Shown here piece after piece: positions 47,615-59,677 of a stretch of 64,000 bases of DNA. Each line of letters starts with the position of its first letter. Position 1 is the first letter of the stretch. The translations under genes and the position numbers were made by a program. The notes beneath the pieces were generated by a model that had not been told where the DNA came from, ran no database searches, and saw nothing but the letters and a program-made list of their open reading frames with translations. Origin of the DNA: Heterotrichella gracilis (Eukaryota; Sar; Xanthophyceae; Tribonematales; Xanthonemataceae); the NCBI GenBank assembly GCA_032358255.1, contig JAULBX010028603.1:1-64000 (forward strand), given 5' to 3'.

Positions 47615-49340
47615 CCTGGCCACTAGCTGTATATTACAAGGCGCTGCGGCTGTCTAGTGGATAGGTATCGCGGCGAGATGCTGCGCTCAAGCCCCTTTTG
47701 ATGGCACTAGCCTGTGGCGGAGCACTCCTGCACACAACAAGAGGCCCCGGTGAGGTGCGCAAACACCCTTTTGCCAGTTAATCTGGCAATACACTGTCGT
47801 TGCCACTTCGGCCTTGTCCCATCTTTCTTCTGGGTGAAGGGACAGGTGGCCACCAGTGTGCATATGTATAGGGGTGGGCGGTCGTTGGGTGCCCACCAGG
47901 TGATACGCATGCATATACACCGCCCAAGTACGTCCCCACAGGTGTGGTGGATGTTGAGAGCTAGCAGTGGAGAATAAGTGGAACATGTGGAAACTACCTT
48001 ATGCCCCACAGAGTGCTTGCCTGGTAAGAAGTTACAAGTCCAGATGCCATACAAAAAGGAAGACGGTGCAGCTGGCTTGCTGGGGTGATCCTCGCCTCTC
48101 AAGTCTTTAAGGCATCAGAATATCAAACTAGTATGAACGCCTACCAAGTGCCAAACTCAGAGTTTGGCCTGTTCCTCTTTTACCGTGCAACCTGGCCAAA
48201 GGAGGGCTACAGCCACGGCACTACCGGCAGGTTTGTTACCGCTCGGTTCAAGCAGAGGAATAGCTCTCAAACTTCCGTTTGCAGGCGTGCTACCAATACT
48301 GGTGGTTAGATGGTCAAGACTCAAATTAAAAGGCCTTGCGTCGAGCATGTTTGTTTGTTCAAATATAGTTTTGAAACTGTGACTGCTTGAAATAAGAGGG
48401 ACGGATTATCCCCCTTGCAACTTTAAAGCATTTCAAAAGGCTAGTCGACAAGCCAACGTTGCCCAATCTAACGCAAACCCCACTTATATCTGCGGAACGA
48501 ACCTCTTCCACGTTATTGGATCGCGCTCCGGGTATCTGGGCTTCGTCAAACAGTCTGATCAGGTCGAGGCTGATTGGCCCCCTTCCAGGTTGAATATTTT
48601 GACCTGCAGCCACAGCAACCAAGAAGGACATCCGCAGAGTTGCAACCAATTTCCACGAAAACCTCCAGATCGGTGTTGGTAGGTAGGTGCAGCAAAATTG
48701 GTGCGGCGTTCTAGCTCCACCGCGAGTTCATAACGCAGATGTGGGCGCCGTACATGGTCCCTACTTGTGGGCGGACTAGCATAGCGTTTGTAGCTGGTTT
48801 GCTCGAACCGAGATCAGTTTCTATTTCTATGCCAAAAGCACATTGCTCCTATGAAGCAGAATTGGGACGGAGACCGTGGTAGATCTGGAGACAGATGTGG
48901 GTCCCTATGACAGATATCACGATGCTGGGGATCTATAGGATACCTAATAGTAAGAGCCGGTTTCGAAGACAGCTGGGGGATTTCGCAACGGCGTATGCAA
49001 GCATGTGCTTAGTTTACCTTGTTGGTATAGAACCAGCCTCAAACACGCCACCCTTCCTAGCAGTGGTGGCTGCATGCCATGTTTACCCTACTGTGCCCCC
49101 GTCCCCTGTGCTGCACCTGGAAGCTTTTGTTGGCCTTCACACCAGGTGTGCTGGTTCTCACTAAAGCACACGACAATTCTAGATACGATCCAGGGCATGT
49201 GGGTGCCCTGACCAGTGACAGTGCCATGCAGGTCCAGCCAGGCCACACACAGAGCACCAATGGGAGCCAGGGAGCGCCACGGGAGCCAAAGACTGCCGTG
49301 GGAGCCAGAGAGCACCGTGGCATACCAAGAAAACGTGCCC
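47615..49340. other. Divergent intergenic region
   Basis: Upstream of both the DNAJC9-like (-) and acyltransferase (+) genes, and 1.7 kb long. A minus-strand open frame at 48359-48649 looks somewhat protein-like but has no partner exons. Otherwise nothing was recognised. Confidence 0.5.
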
Positions 49341-51846
49341 ATGGCGGAGCTGGTCTCACAGAGCAGCAGTGCTTCAGTCAGCCCCAGCACAGACACTGAC
49401 GCGCAAGGGTTTGCATCCATCTCCCTCTCCAATGAGGAAGCACCCCAATCACCAACCACAGACGCCCAAACCATGAAGCAGCTCCTGCTGCCCAAGGCAG
49501 CGATGGCCCCCTTTTCAGATGACAGCCCAATCCCAGCAGAGAATGGATCCATGAACGGGGCAGCTGCGGGGTGCGACACCATCCCTGCGGTGCTGCGCCA
49601 GTCTTCTACGCCCAGCACCAACCCGCGCACCGTGGTTGTGGAGCGTGATATCGCCGACCTCATCAAGGAGTCGCCTTTCCTGGAGTGGGGCAGCCCCATG
49701 ACGGTGTATGAGTGGACCAAAGTGGTGGTCATGTTCCCCTGGGTGGTCATAAAGTTCATCCTCTTTGTCATAGGTACGCACAACCTGCACCATGGACACA
49801 AGCAGCAGCCCAAATGCATCCGATAGCATGTGCCATGCGGGTGCCTTTGCCATTCACCCTTGCACAGTGGCTCACCAACGGCATGCCAACGTAGTGCGTA
49901 GCCAGGGGTGCAACCAGCTGACCACACCGAGCAGGCAGTCACCTACCCCAATAATCCTCTTGCGCAGGGCTAGTCCATGTGTGGTTTGTGATGATGCTGC
50001 TGACGCTGGGTACCACCATCAACGAGCCGCTGGCGCGCTGGCGCACCTTCTTCATCAAGCCCTTCATCCGATTCTGGATCACGGTGATGCTCAGGTGCGC
50101 GCAGGAGACAGGGAGCCCTGGGCATGGAGCAAGCATGGGCTGAACCAACCTGGCATCACGCACTGACCTCCACATGGCGGTTGTCGCACATCCATGCCCA
50201 TGCCACCAGTACCATAGCATGCACCACCACTTCATCAACATGCCGTGCGTGTTGCCTTGCCAGGGCGGGTTGCCATTTCAGCATCCGCGTGCGCGGCCGG
50301 GAAAACAAGCGCAAGGCGGAGGCTGTGCGCGCCATCATCGTGTGGAACCACATCTCGTACGTGGACCCGCCGGTCATGCTCATGCTGTTCCCGCCAGCGG
50401 GGGTGGCCATGGCCAAGATCGCCAAGCTGCCGCTGGTGGGGTCGGTGGCGCGCGCCCTGCAGTGGGTGTTTGTCACGCGTAAGGGCACCAGTGACGAGGG
50501 CAATGCGTACACCACAGCAGCCATAAAGACATCGGACATCATCGCTGAGCGGGCCAAGGACCAAAGGTAGGCGGGCGGGGGAGGGTGGGGCGCAGCAAGG
50601 CGCAGCCATGTTGTTGTACAGCGCCATACGTGCGCCTGGTTGGTGATGGGTGTGATATTTTTTGCATCCCAGCTTAGAAGCCAGATTAGCATGCTGGGTA
50701 TGCCTCACCGCAGTTCAAGAGCCAACACAGCTTAAATGACACTGTTCCAGTGTGGCAGATGGGTGTGGTGGATTAGTATAATGTGCGTGCTGTGAGCCCA
50801 CCACACCATGCACGCCCCCCCCACGCCTTCCCTGCCTGTGTCCCAGGTTCCCGCTGATCGCAATTGCCCCCGAGGGCACCACCAAGTGCGCAGACTGCCT
50901 GCTGCAGTTCTCGCGCGGTGCATTTCTGTCGGGCCAGCCTGTGCTCCCTGTGCTGCTGCGCTACCCGCACCGCCACTTCAACCCTGCCTGGGGCCCATGC
51001 AATACAAAGTGGCACATGTACCGGCTCATGTCACAGGTGGGTGGGAGGGGCTGCCAGGTTGATCATGGGTTGGTGGGTGGGGAGTGTGCTGTGCCGCCAC
51101 CATCTTTAGCGTGGCATATATGTATATATCCTGGTATACATCACGAGCTGCTAGATCTCTGGGTGGCGCAAGCTTGTGCAAGGCTGATTGCTGATCTGGC
51201 TATTTTTCCCGAGTTGCAAGTAATTCTGATTATATGACGAGCTGTTAGCGTGCGGTGGCGGTGCTGTTGTTTGGGCCACCCTGACTGCCCCTCCTCCTCG
51301 CAGTTTGTGAACCACCTTGAGGTGGACATCCTTGAGCCCTACATGCCCAACCCCGCTGAGCGTGCCAACCCTGAGCTGTATGCGGAGAACGTGCGACAGC
51401 TCATGGCAATCCGGTAAGAGGCATGCAGCAGCATGAGCCACCACTGGTGTGCACAGTGCCTGGTGCTCGTGGCCAGCGCTACACAACGCTGCGCATATCA
51501 ACAGGGACAGGGTGCAATGATGTATGTTGAGGCATGTGCTGCGTGCGTGGCTGCAGCTGGGGACTGCGCACCAACCAGCAGCAGCTGTTGCATGCAATAG
51601 TACCGGTCTCATATATGTTGGGTTTAAGTGTGCATCTGGATCCCCTCAGCAACCATCGCTGCTGGCTGATTGCGATGCCTGCCACCTGCCTGCAGGCTGG
51701 GTGTGCCGCTAGTTGACCAGGGCGCCGCTGAGCACGACGTGTTGTACCGCGCTGGGGTACTCATGAACAACACATTTGACGATACCCTGGGGCCACGCAC
51801 GGGGCCGGTGAAGGTCATGCAGCGGGTCAAGGTGGTGGAGGTATGA
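49341..51846 (+). CDS. LPCAT/LPEAT-type lysophospholipid acyltransferase
   Basis: This PlsC-superfamily enzyme moves an acyl group from acyl-CoA to a lysophospholipid. Six exons join in phase (49341-49773, 49968-50094, 50264-50566, 50847-51036, 51304-51413, 51696-51846), giving about 437 residues. A Ser/Thr-rich N-terminus (1-100) precedes hydrophobic segments (VVVMFPWVVIKFILFVIG, VWFVMMLLTLGT). Motif 1 is NHISYVDP (His 216, Asp 221, the HX4D pair). VFVTRKG fits motif 2, and IAPEGTT (from residue 294) is motif 3. VLPVLLRYPH fits motif 4. The sequence after motif 3, with WHMYRLMSQFVNHLEV, is typical of LPCAT1/2 and plant LPEAT. No EF-hands follow. The stop sits in GAGGTATGA, which could also be read as a donor, so a longer C-terminal isoform is possible. 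An endoplasmic reticulum location is inferred. Confidence 0.9.
50679..50691 (+). repeat. Dispersed short repeat, partial copy
   Basis: AGCCAGATTAGCA in acyltransferase intron 3 matches the first 13 bases of the 17-mer found at 1688 and 8935. It is short, so chance is possible. Confidence 0.3.
51185..51220 (-). repeat. Dispersed short repeat, copy C
   Basis: In acyltransferase intron 4. Read on the minus strand it gives TTACTTGCA, then GAAAAATAGCCAGATCAGCAATCA, differing from the 17-mer of copies A and B at two positions but keeping the TTAC...AATAGCCAGAT order. Confidence 0.4.
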
Positions 51847-52724
51847 TGGGGCCACAGGAGGGAGGCGACGCCGCATGCAGTCAGCAGGACATGCGCAAGG
51901 CGGAGTGGGGTGGGGTTTAGGTTTAAGAGTTTAGGGTTTGCCAGTTAGCGCATACCTACCAAGTGGATGGATGGTGAGATTGCAAGCACGATCAAGGTCT
52001 TGATATTGTGGTCAACATAATGTGCTTGTCAGTACAACACCAGGTTGCAAGAGCCCTGCACTTGAGTATAAGCCCAGTAAACTGGTTTGATCCCTCTCTC
52101 TGCTCTTTGTGCACTTGAACACAGGCATTGGTGCCTCGCACTTGCATCATTGGTACGTGCTTGGGTTTAGAATATGTACTTCCTTAGCTTAGAATCAATT
52201 TCACGTCGATAAAGGCTCTTAGACAACAACTTTGACAATGAATCAGTGAACCGATCAATGATAACATCAGGTGTTTTTAATTGTGACTGTCCTCCATCAA
52301 TTGAGCTTATTTACATTCAGAGTTGTCTGGACACATTCACACTGGCCCACAACGGATTCCCATTGTACACCAGTACTCGAGTACTACGTATTCTGACATT
52401 CAATTGTTTTGCAATCACATTCTCAATCTTGATCACTTAGTTCTAACATCATGCTGCAAAGCATTGCATGAAAGGTACCAAAATAACATGGTAATCCTTT
52501 CAATTGACCCATTTGCCAAACTATAAGGCCCTCACGTGATGTGGTGCATAGGCTTATTTGCCATCAAATTTGATGACAAATAAAAAATTATGAGAACGAA
52601 TGCATGATGCTAGTTTCAGCTGCATTCAAATGGATCATCATTCAGAATCATTCCAAACCCACTGGGAGCACTCTGAGACGCAGTCTGAGACGCAACTAGA
52701 AGGGCAATGCAGTCTGAGACGCAA
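51847..52724. other. Convergent intergenic region
   Basis: Holds the 3' ends of the acyltransferase (+) and rhomboid (-) genes. It starts with TTTAGGG-like strings (about 51,915), then becomes AT-rich (52,160-52,640). No gene was recognised. Confidence 0.6.
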
Positions 52725-52737
52725 CTAGAAGGGCAAT
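52679..52737. repeat. 29-bp tandem duplication over the rhomboid stop codon
   Basis: The unit GCAGTCTGAGACGCAACTAG plus AAGGGCAAT occurs twice head to tail. On the minus strand it contains the final codons and TAG stop of the rhomboid gene; the second unit repeats them just downstream. With only two identical units, the duplication looks recent. Confidence 0.85.
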
Positions 52738-54468
52738 CGCCCCCTGCGCAGCGCCATGTACGTTGCTGCACCCACTGCTGCGCCCCCCAGATGCCCTGCG
52801 TAACCAATGCTGCCTCCACCCTGCCGCAGCGCACATGGAAATGTTAACATGGCATTAGTGTGCCAAAACAAGAGCTATACACGCATCAAGATGCGCACCT
52901 GTGCCTGCAGGTGCAACACCTGCCAGTGGCACACATACTGCATTTACTAAACGTGTTGAGCACATACATCACCATAATCAATGCACCAAAAAAATCAACA
53001 TGCGCTGGAGGGTAAATGCTCGGAGCTGCTTGAGCTACCCACTTTCACCACTGCCGTGCCGTAAGCGTACTAGCATGCGCAGCGGCCCTGTCCTTCGCAC
53101 CTGCATCATGCCTGACAGATCATTGGCGAGCCACATGACGCCCAGCAGCGCCGCTGGCACGGGCAGCACTGCATACAGGTAGATGGTGGCGGAGGGTGCC
53201 AGCAGTATGGACAGGAACATGATTGCGTTGACAGCGCCGCTGGCCCCCAGGGCAGGGGGGGCGGAGCGCAGCCGCGTGTCACGGTAGAAGGTGGGCGCTG
53301 CAGGGAGGCGGGGTGAGAGGATAGTGACAAGTGGGGCGGAGGAGAGAAATTTGCAGTGCTGATGCGCTATGCACGGGTGTACTGGGAGACCTCAACTTGA
53401 TGAGAGATGGTTCTTCTGGGAGAATTGTGCAACTTGCTCTGACGAGATTCTTGCACATGCCATGTTGACATGATGCTGTATGCATTTACGGGACCATGCC
53501 ATGAATAGCCCACCCTCAACGGCAGGCAGTGGAACATAATGCGACACTCAGGCCATGGCACAAAGGCAGGTGCCATGTGCGCCACCCGCTGTGCTCATCA
53601 GCATGCATCATGTGCACACCTTGCATTGCCTTGTAGTACTCATAGGCCACGTGTGCGCTGCTCCCCACCACAGCGCCCACAACGTACAGCACAAACAGCT
53701 GCAGGGCAGGCAAGCGGTGCAGGTCAGGCCAGGATGGTGGGAAGTACAAGGCAAAGGCGCGGGCATGCTAATGCAAGAATGTCTGAGCGCCCTAGCTCCC
53801 ACATAATGGGGCGGCGCCCCAGATGCAATGGGGGGGGAACGGGTTGCAATGATTGCTCCCCTTGACTCCAGCGTGCATGCGTGCAGAAGTACGTGTGACG
53901 CATGGTGCTGATATCATGTAGAAGTGGAACATGCAGGTCTGTTGAATACTGCACCATAGAGATTGTGATGCGCCATGCATGCCGGATGCAGCACGAGGCA
54001 TGCGGCGAGCCTTTATACCCTAGCACGTACCCTCCTGCCCCCCAGCAGGTAGCCCACGTCCCGCCCAAAGAAGAACAGCCCCAGCATGTTTGAGAACAGA
54101 TGCGAGAACTCTATGTGGGAGAAGGCAGCGGTGAGCAGCGTGTGCACCCTCCCCTCCCTCAGGCCCTGGATGGAAACAGTGGCATTGCGCTTCATGAAGC
54201 CAGGGTCCACACGCCACATCAAAAACCCTGCTGTGTTGGCCCCGATCAGTCCCCAGAGCACCGTTTGGGAGTCCCAGGAGGGCCAGCGGGGACGGGAGAC
54301 GTACGACTGGGATCGATAGCTGCGCCATTGCTGGGATACCAGGCGGAGTGGGGACTGTGATGGGGAATGAAGCTTGGTGCAGGTTTGCCAGGGTCGTGTG
54401 GTGGTGGTGGCTGTGCGGAGGAGGGCGCTGAGCTTGTGCGGGCTGAAGAGATGCCTTAACCGAGACAT
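52725..54468 (-). CDS. Rhomboid intramembrane serine protease, probably organellar
   Basis: Four exons join in phase (54468-54031, 53698-53620, 53297-53101, 52820-52725), giving 269 residues. The N-terminal ~60 residues are rich in Arg, Ser and Thr with almost no acidic residues (MSRLRHLFSPHKLSALLRTA), as in a mitochondrial or plastid presequence. The rhomboid core has WGLIGANTAGFLMW, then HTLLTAAFSHIEFSHLFSNM with the conserved His/Asn region, the nucleophile motif LGASGAVNA (Ser 192) and the catalytic His in YAGHLGGAAVG (His 248). These give the complete Ser-His dyad, so the protein should be active. About six membrane helices are likely. The order and presequence suggest the mitochondrial PARL/RBL12-like group, but the organelle is not proven. 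Confidence 0.92.
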
Positions 54469-55511
54469 TGCTGGGGAAAAGCTGAGATACTGCGGCAGGC
54501 AGGCTGGTAGCTGCTCAGACCACCACGCGTTGTATCCAACGGCTCAGGCGGCCCTGTCCTCGCACCCCTTGCACCTTGCAGTAGCAACGCGGCCCTTCTG
54601 GCCTGGGTGGCAATACAGGTATGCTCAAGAAATTCTGTGGAACAAGAATTAACATATAATGCACTAAGCTACAGCACTAGAAGTTGCCCTCTTTGCTTTG
54701 CAGGTAATCTGATGTGCAGGTGCCACATGCACTGCATGCCCAGATGGGAAAGGCGATTAATATGCGAGCTCAAGCCTGTTGATTACGGGTTCGCCTCCAA
54801 ATACCTCTCACACCCCTTGCTCAGAACCCCGACCAGAAACCCAAATTCACACACACTGCTGTACACACCTCTGCATTTTCCCGCCAGAAAATTCTGAAGG
54901 AGAATGAATACTACCAGGTTATCAGCAAGTGTAATAAAGGAGCAAACTAACAAAATCGCTTTTAGTTGTTTGATACTACGCGTGGTATTGAATTGCCTGG
55001 GCAGTGTTCGTTAACCAGTGCACTCGCAAAGCCCATAGGTTTGCATGCATGCAAACACGAAATACTCAAGCCTACGTTGTAGCAACACAACCTTTCCGTT
55101 AGCAAACCCGTGTCACAGGAAGCAGCATATATACGTGGGCCGTATAGTACATGATGCATGCAACCTTATCAACCTCCCACAGTGCCCGCTCCAGCCCACA
55201 AACGGGCAAATTGGTAAGAAGCCATAGATAGAGCCAACACTGTCAGCCTTTCACACTTCTTCGCAGTGCATTGAACTTGTCGGAGTTGGCTAGGTGAAAG
55301 CACTCCTATTCTTCTGGCTTTGCAGCTTGGCACGACACGCCACCAACCACTAACCACCCCACCAAACGCTGAACGCACCCCCTTAAAGCAGCTTCACTTA
55401 TTGATACTCCTTGCAAATCTGCACTTGCTTTTCTCCGCAACACTGGGCAAAATTGTTTACGCTCGAGGTGGTCCTCGTATCAGCTAGCTCCTGCCCACCT
55501 ACTTAGCCACC
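54469..55511. other. Divergent intergenic region
   Basis: Upstream of the rhomboid (-) and SecE (+) genes. It includes an open frame (54607-54897) without domains, a GCATGCATGCAAAC run near 55,042 and a CACC-rich stretch before the SecE start. No RNA gene was recognised. Confidence 0.6.
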
Positions 55512-56559
55512 ATGGCTACAGTCTGTGCGTCTATCGGAGCAGCAAGTTCCGTGAGGACCTGTCTTCCCAAACCCAGCTCTGCTTCTGCTCTCAAACTCTC
55601 CTCTCAAAGACATTACAAAGCCCTGGTGGGGCGGCAGGCCAACACCATCCTGTGCGGCATCCAAGCCAACCGCAAGGGAGACAGTCAGATAGCCAATGAT
55701 GGCAAGCCACTGGAGGAACCCGCCAACCTAGACGCACCCACGACCGACGACACCACACAGGAGAAGGTGCCACAGGAGGAACAGACCCCTGCCACCACCA
55801 CAGCTGTCACTGCAAGCGTGGTGGAAGCAGAAAGCAGTGGACAGGTATGCATGCGCACTACCCACAACCTTAGTTGGCCAGCATGTGCAGCTGCACACAT
55901 ACATGGCTTGTGAGTGCTGCACACATATATGAGTGCACAGTGCTGAGTGCTGCACACATACATGGCTTGCTGTGACATTGTCAAACACCTGGTTTTGATG
56001 TTGTGGGTTGTCAACTGCAGCGGCGGGCCACTCTGTCCGAGGATGAGATCAGGCGCTTGGCAGGCTTGCGGCGCGAGGAGCTGCGGCAAAAGGACATGAA
56101 CCTCCTGGAGGTGAGCTAGCATGAATTGGTAACGGGGCGTAGCCTATTACTACAAGATAGTTGCCGAGAAATCTTGGTGCGAATGGGTTATAGCTTGGGG
56201 ATGCTAATAGCATGTGGCTAAGTAAGGTTGTTTTAATTGCCGCCTGTTCCAGCAGCCTGTAGATTGTTTTAATGCGGCCTTATTTTGTTCGAGGAGTGTA
56301 CCTTGCTAGCTTGCTCTCTACGTCGCAAGGTCGTAGCCCAAAGCCATGTCTGTGCTCCCTACCTTGTATGTAACTGGGCTGTGCATGGGTGCGTGTGCAG
56401 GGCGTGGTGCAGGAGGTTGGCCTGATCGAGTGGCCCAAGCCCACCGACGCGCTGGTCAACACCGCCCTGGTGCTGGGCATCGTGGCAGGGGTGAGCCTGG
56501 CGCTGTTTGGGGTCAACACGCTGCTGGCGGAGCTGTCCAAGCTGGTGTACGGGACTTGA
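55512..56559 (+). CDS. SECE1: Chloroplast preprotein translocase subunit SecE
   Basis: Three exons join in phase (55512-55844, 56021-56110, 56401-56559), giving 193 residues. The ATG lies in CACCATGGCT. Residues 1 to about 55 are Ser/Ala/Arg-rich, a chloroplast transit peptide. An acidic, Thr-rich linker follows (about 60-110), then an amphipathic helix (SEDEIRRLAGLRREELRQKD). The C-terminal exon holds the SecE signature VVQEVGLIEWPKPTDALVNT and a single membrane helix (VLGIVAGVSLALFGVNTLLAEL), close to Arabidopsis SECE1. SecE clamps SecY in the thylakoid translocon that inserts and exports plastid proteins with SecA. Length and order fit plant SecE1. Confidence 0.94.
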
Positions 56560-58293
56560 ACAGGGGGCTGCGCACCCGTGCTAGGTCGGGGCGATGTGGG
56601 GGTGTGGAGCAGGTTGCCACCTTGGGCGCCCTGTTTGACCAGGGCGGTGGGCCATGGTGGGATGAGTGGCATTATTGTTGGCAGGATTCAAGTTGTTTAG
56701 AAATCTATGATGGGTCTGCACTTGCGCATGCTACAGTGGACGACGCGAGGGTTGTTGCCTTGGGCACAAAGGCGGACATGTTGGCATGAGGCTTAGTTGT
56801 CACGTGCTTTTTGAAGCTGCTTCCGGTGGGGAGGGAGCATTGAAATCAGTTTGGGTTACAGCTGTCGGCATGTCCAGTGGCTGCGGGTGCGGCCACAGCC
56901 TTGGTGTGCATTGCCACTCGAGCAGCAGCTGCTGAGGCTGTGTTCAGTGAAGCGGCGTTCACACATTGTGAACCAGTGTACCTGTTCCTGTAACACTCCT
57001 AGTTGCTGTCTGAAGTGCCACTTCCTTCTTCATTGGTGCCATGGCGTGCATGCTGCAGCACTTTCCCCCCGGGGTGAGTTGTTGAACACTGCGACACAGA
57101 AACTTTTGGGTTTTGCAACTGGTGCTTGGCACTGTTGTTAATGGGTTCTACGCATACCTGAGTGGCATCTGAAGGTGGCCTTGTGCCACGGCTGCCCTTG
57201 CCCTTAATCCTTGAAAGCTAACAAATTATCCACACCCTCGGCAGGTTGTGTTCATTCCCTTCCGTTTTTGCTTATTGCCCTTTGTTTTCCAAAAAGAACT
57301 GTTTGACTGAGCCTAAAGCTACAGCTGGGTGCACAGCGTTTACAGATATTGCCTGGCACCGGTGGCGACACAACAGAGTATTCACAGTGTAAGCACCACG
57401 CTTTAGCTTCACAGCTGACACCTTTCGCACTGCTGGTCCACTGCAGCATCCCTTTGCCATCAGTGACACACAGCTGCAACTCGACCATACAGACCCTAGC
57501 TTCGCTTCCACTGCAGGCAGGGCCAGCCAGGAAATTTGTTGCTTACGTCTATCACGATAGCAGGCGCAACCTCAAGTTGAAGCAAAGGATACGTTTCGTG
57601 GATGCCAGTGGTGATGCAGCACATGCCCGAAAGGTCCGGCTTACTTATGGGGAAATGTCAGGAAGTGGGTTTCCTTATACTTCATACATCTGCTAACAAA
57701 GCAACGTTGCAACCACCCATATGGAAACTCCAATGTGCATATGCATGCATGCACCTCCGAAGCGCGGGGACACGGTCTAGGTGCTGTTACACGTTGCAGA
57801 GGTCCGTGTATGTCATCTACACCATGTTCGGGGACAAAAGAACGTGCTCCTTGGCAGTGAAGTTAAGCCAGAGTTGAACAATCTCATCCGCTGCATATGC
57901 ATGCATGGATACGTTTTGTACAGTTCTTTACTTTGAGTGAAGCTTGGCGTGCTCACTCAGCAGCCAAGTTTATGCCCTGTACTGGTTTGCCTTGATCCAC
58001 AGCACATGGAACCCCAAAGTGGTCTACATCCCTTGCCAACACTGGAAATACTCGCAGGATGGACAGGCAGCGCTAGCCAGCGCGATGTCGACTTGTGCAT
58101 AGCCCATCTACAAGTCTTTTGGCGTCACCATGTCGAGACAAGCGCAGCAGTCAAGCACTGGGAAGAAGCTTAGCTGTGGTTGAGGGCACTGTGTCTCAGC
58201 TTAGTGGGGGGCGATGCCTAGTGCCATGCAGTGGGCAGCTCGGCCTGTGTAGCGGCTCTGGCAGCTTCGGGCGCACCCTGGACAGCAGTCGCC
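56560..58293. other. Intergenic region
   Basis: Between SecE and GT92 on the same strand. The GC-rich first part is probably the SecE 3' UTR. A plus-strand stretch at about 57517-57663 is open and fairly protein-like, with a TGCAG acceptor-like start, but I could not link it to either gene. A second possible exon near 58,095-58,170 is equally unsupported. Confidence 0.5.
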
Positions 58294-59677
58294 ATGCACC
58301 AGCACAAGCTGTCATGCATACAGGGAGCGCAACTTGAGCAGGAGCACTGGAGCCCCTCACGGCAGCAGTGCAGCTGGGTGTTGCGGCTAGTCCTGCTAGC
58401 GCTGTGTGCCCTAGTACCCCGGGAAGCCAAAGCCACTGCACAGCACCGCAGGACACTGCAACCTTTTGACAGCCACTCGCAGCACTCATCAGAATCCTCC
58501 TCCCGCCAGTCAGCTGTCGCTACCCACAACCCCGGTCGTGCACTCCACCAAAAGTACAGCTTTTTTGCCATCTGCGCCATAGTGAAGGACGAGCACGACT
58601 ACATCAACGAGTGGATCAGCTACCACTCCAGCATCGGCACGGGCATGTTTTACATCTATGACCACGAGAGCAACCCGCCCATGGAGACAGTGCTGGCGCC
58701 CCATATCAAGTTTGGCAGCGTGCTGTACCGCTACTTCTCAGTGAGCAACCCTAAGAAGGCCATGCGGCCCAAGCTGGTGGCGTATGATGAGTGCCTGACC
58801 ACCTACGGCCCGCACCACGACTTTATGGGGTTCATAGATGTGGATGAGTTCATCGCCTTCAGGGGGGACCAGCCGCCCAACATCGTCTCGTTCCTGAAGT
58901 TCCAGGTGGGGCAGCGGGGTGCGGCGCGAGGTGCGCGCAGAGGGCGCATGTGGCATGCCATTTGCATATCATATGCAGCATATGCAAACTGTTACAACAG
59001 TATACAAATTGGCATGGCATTTACTGGTACAGCATTTTGCTCATGGTGGTGGCCTGATAATATGCCACTGCTGTTGCGTTGCTCATCTCACAATTTCCTG
59101 GACAATGATGATTGATGCGCCATGCCAATAGGCACATGGGCCTTGCTGAAGCTGCTGTTAGTTCTCATCACCACCACTGTAACCAGGTGCTCAGTTTCAG
59201 TCAGGTCACTCATGTGCGCGCTTGCAGGCCTTTTACAAGCACGGCGGCTTGGCCCTCAACACAATCCACATCGGGTCAGGCGGGCTCCCCACGCAGCCCA
59301 AGGGGGGCACGCTGGTCAACTTCTACAAGTGCCCAAGGCTGGACAACTGCGTGAACCGGCGGGTGAAGACCATCGTCAACACGCACTTTGCCCTGTACAC
59401 GCTGTCCGACCGTCACTTTGAGTACCGCAACCGCACCTACGCGGTGAACGAGGCCATGCAGGTGGTGCACGGGGGCCAGTCCGACCCCATCTCTGTGCGC
59501 AAGGTGGCGCTGTACCACTACGTGACCAAGTCGGCCTTTGAGTGGGTGCGCAAGGTGACCAAGGGGTCGGTGATGGGCTACCCCAAGAGCGTGCACTTCA
59601 TGCAGGAGCTGGACGCTGTTTCGCGCTACAACTGCACCGATTTGGTGGAGTTCTCGGAGCACCACAGCGATGACTGA
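58294..59677 (+). CDS. Glycosyltransferase family 92 (DUF23) protein
   Basis: Two exons join in phase (58294-58905, 59228-59677), giving about 353 residues. An N-terminal signal anchor (WVLRLVLLALCALV, about 28-42) implies a type II Golgi membrane protein. The catalytic region begins FFAICAIVKDEHDYINEWISYH, the family's entry motif, followed by FYIYDHESNPPM. The metal-binding DXD motif is FIDVDEFIAF (Asp 182 and Asp 184). The second exon has LVNFYKCPRLDN and KTIVNTHFALYTLSDRHFEY, and near the end ALYHYVTKSAFEWVRKVTKG, as in plant and algal GT92 proteins. Known GT92 enzymes are beta-1,4-galactosyltransferases; the acceptor here is unknown. The start is the first ATG; the frame stays open further upstream, so an extra 5' exon cannot be excluded. 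Confidence 0.88.

Noticed and set aside
47641-47710. tRNA-like string GGCTGTCTAGTGGATAGG
   Set aside because: It has an A-box-like segment but no B box (GGTTCRANNCC) and no acceptor stem, so it is not a tRNA gene.
48359-48649. Minus-strand open frame resembling an exon
   Set aside because: The composition is plausible, but there are no family match, no partner exons and no link to the DNAJC9-like gene, which has its own start at 47,614.
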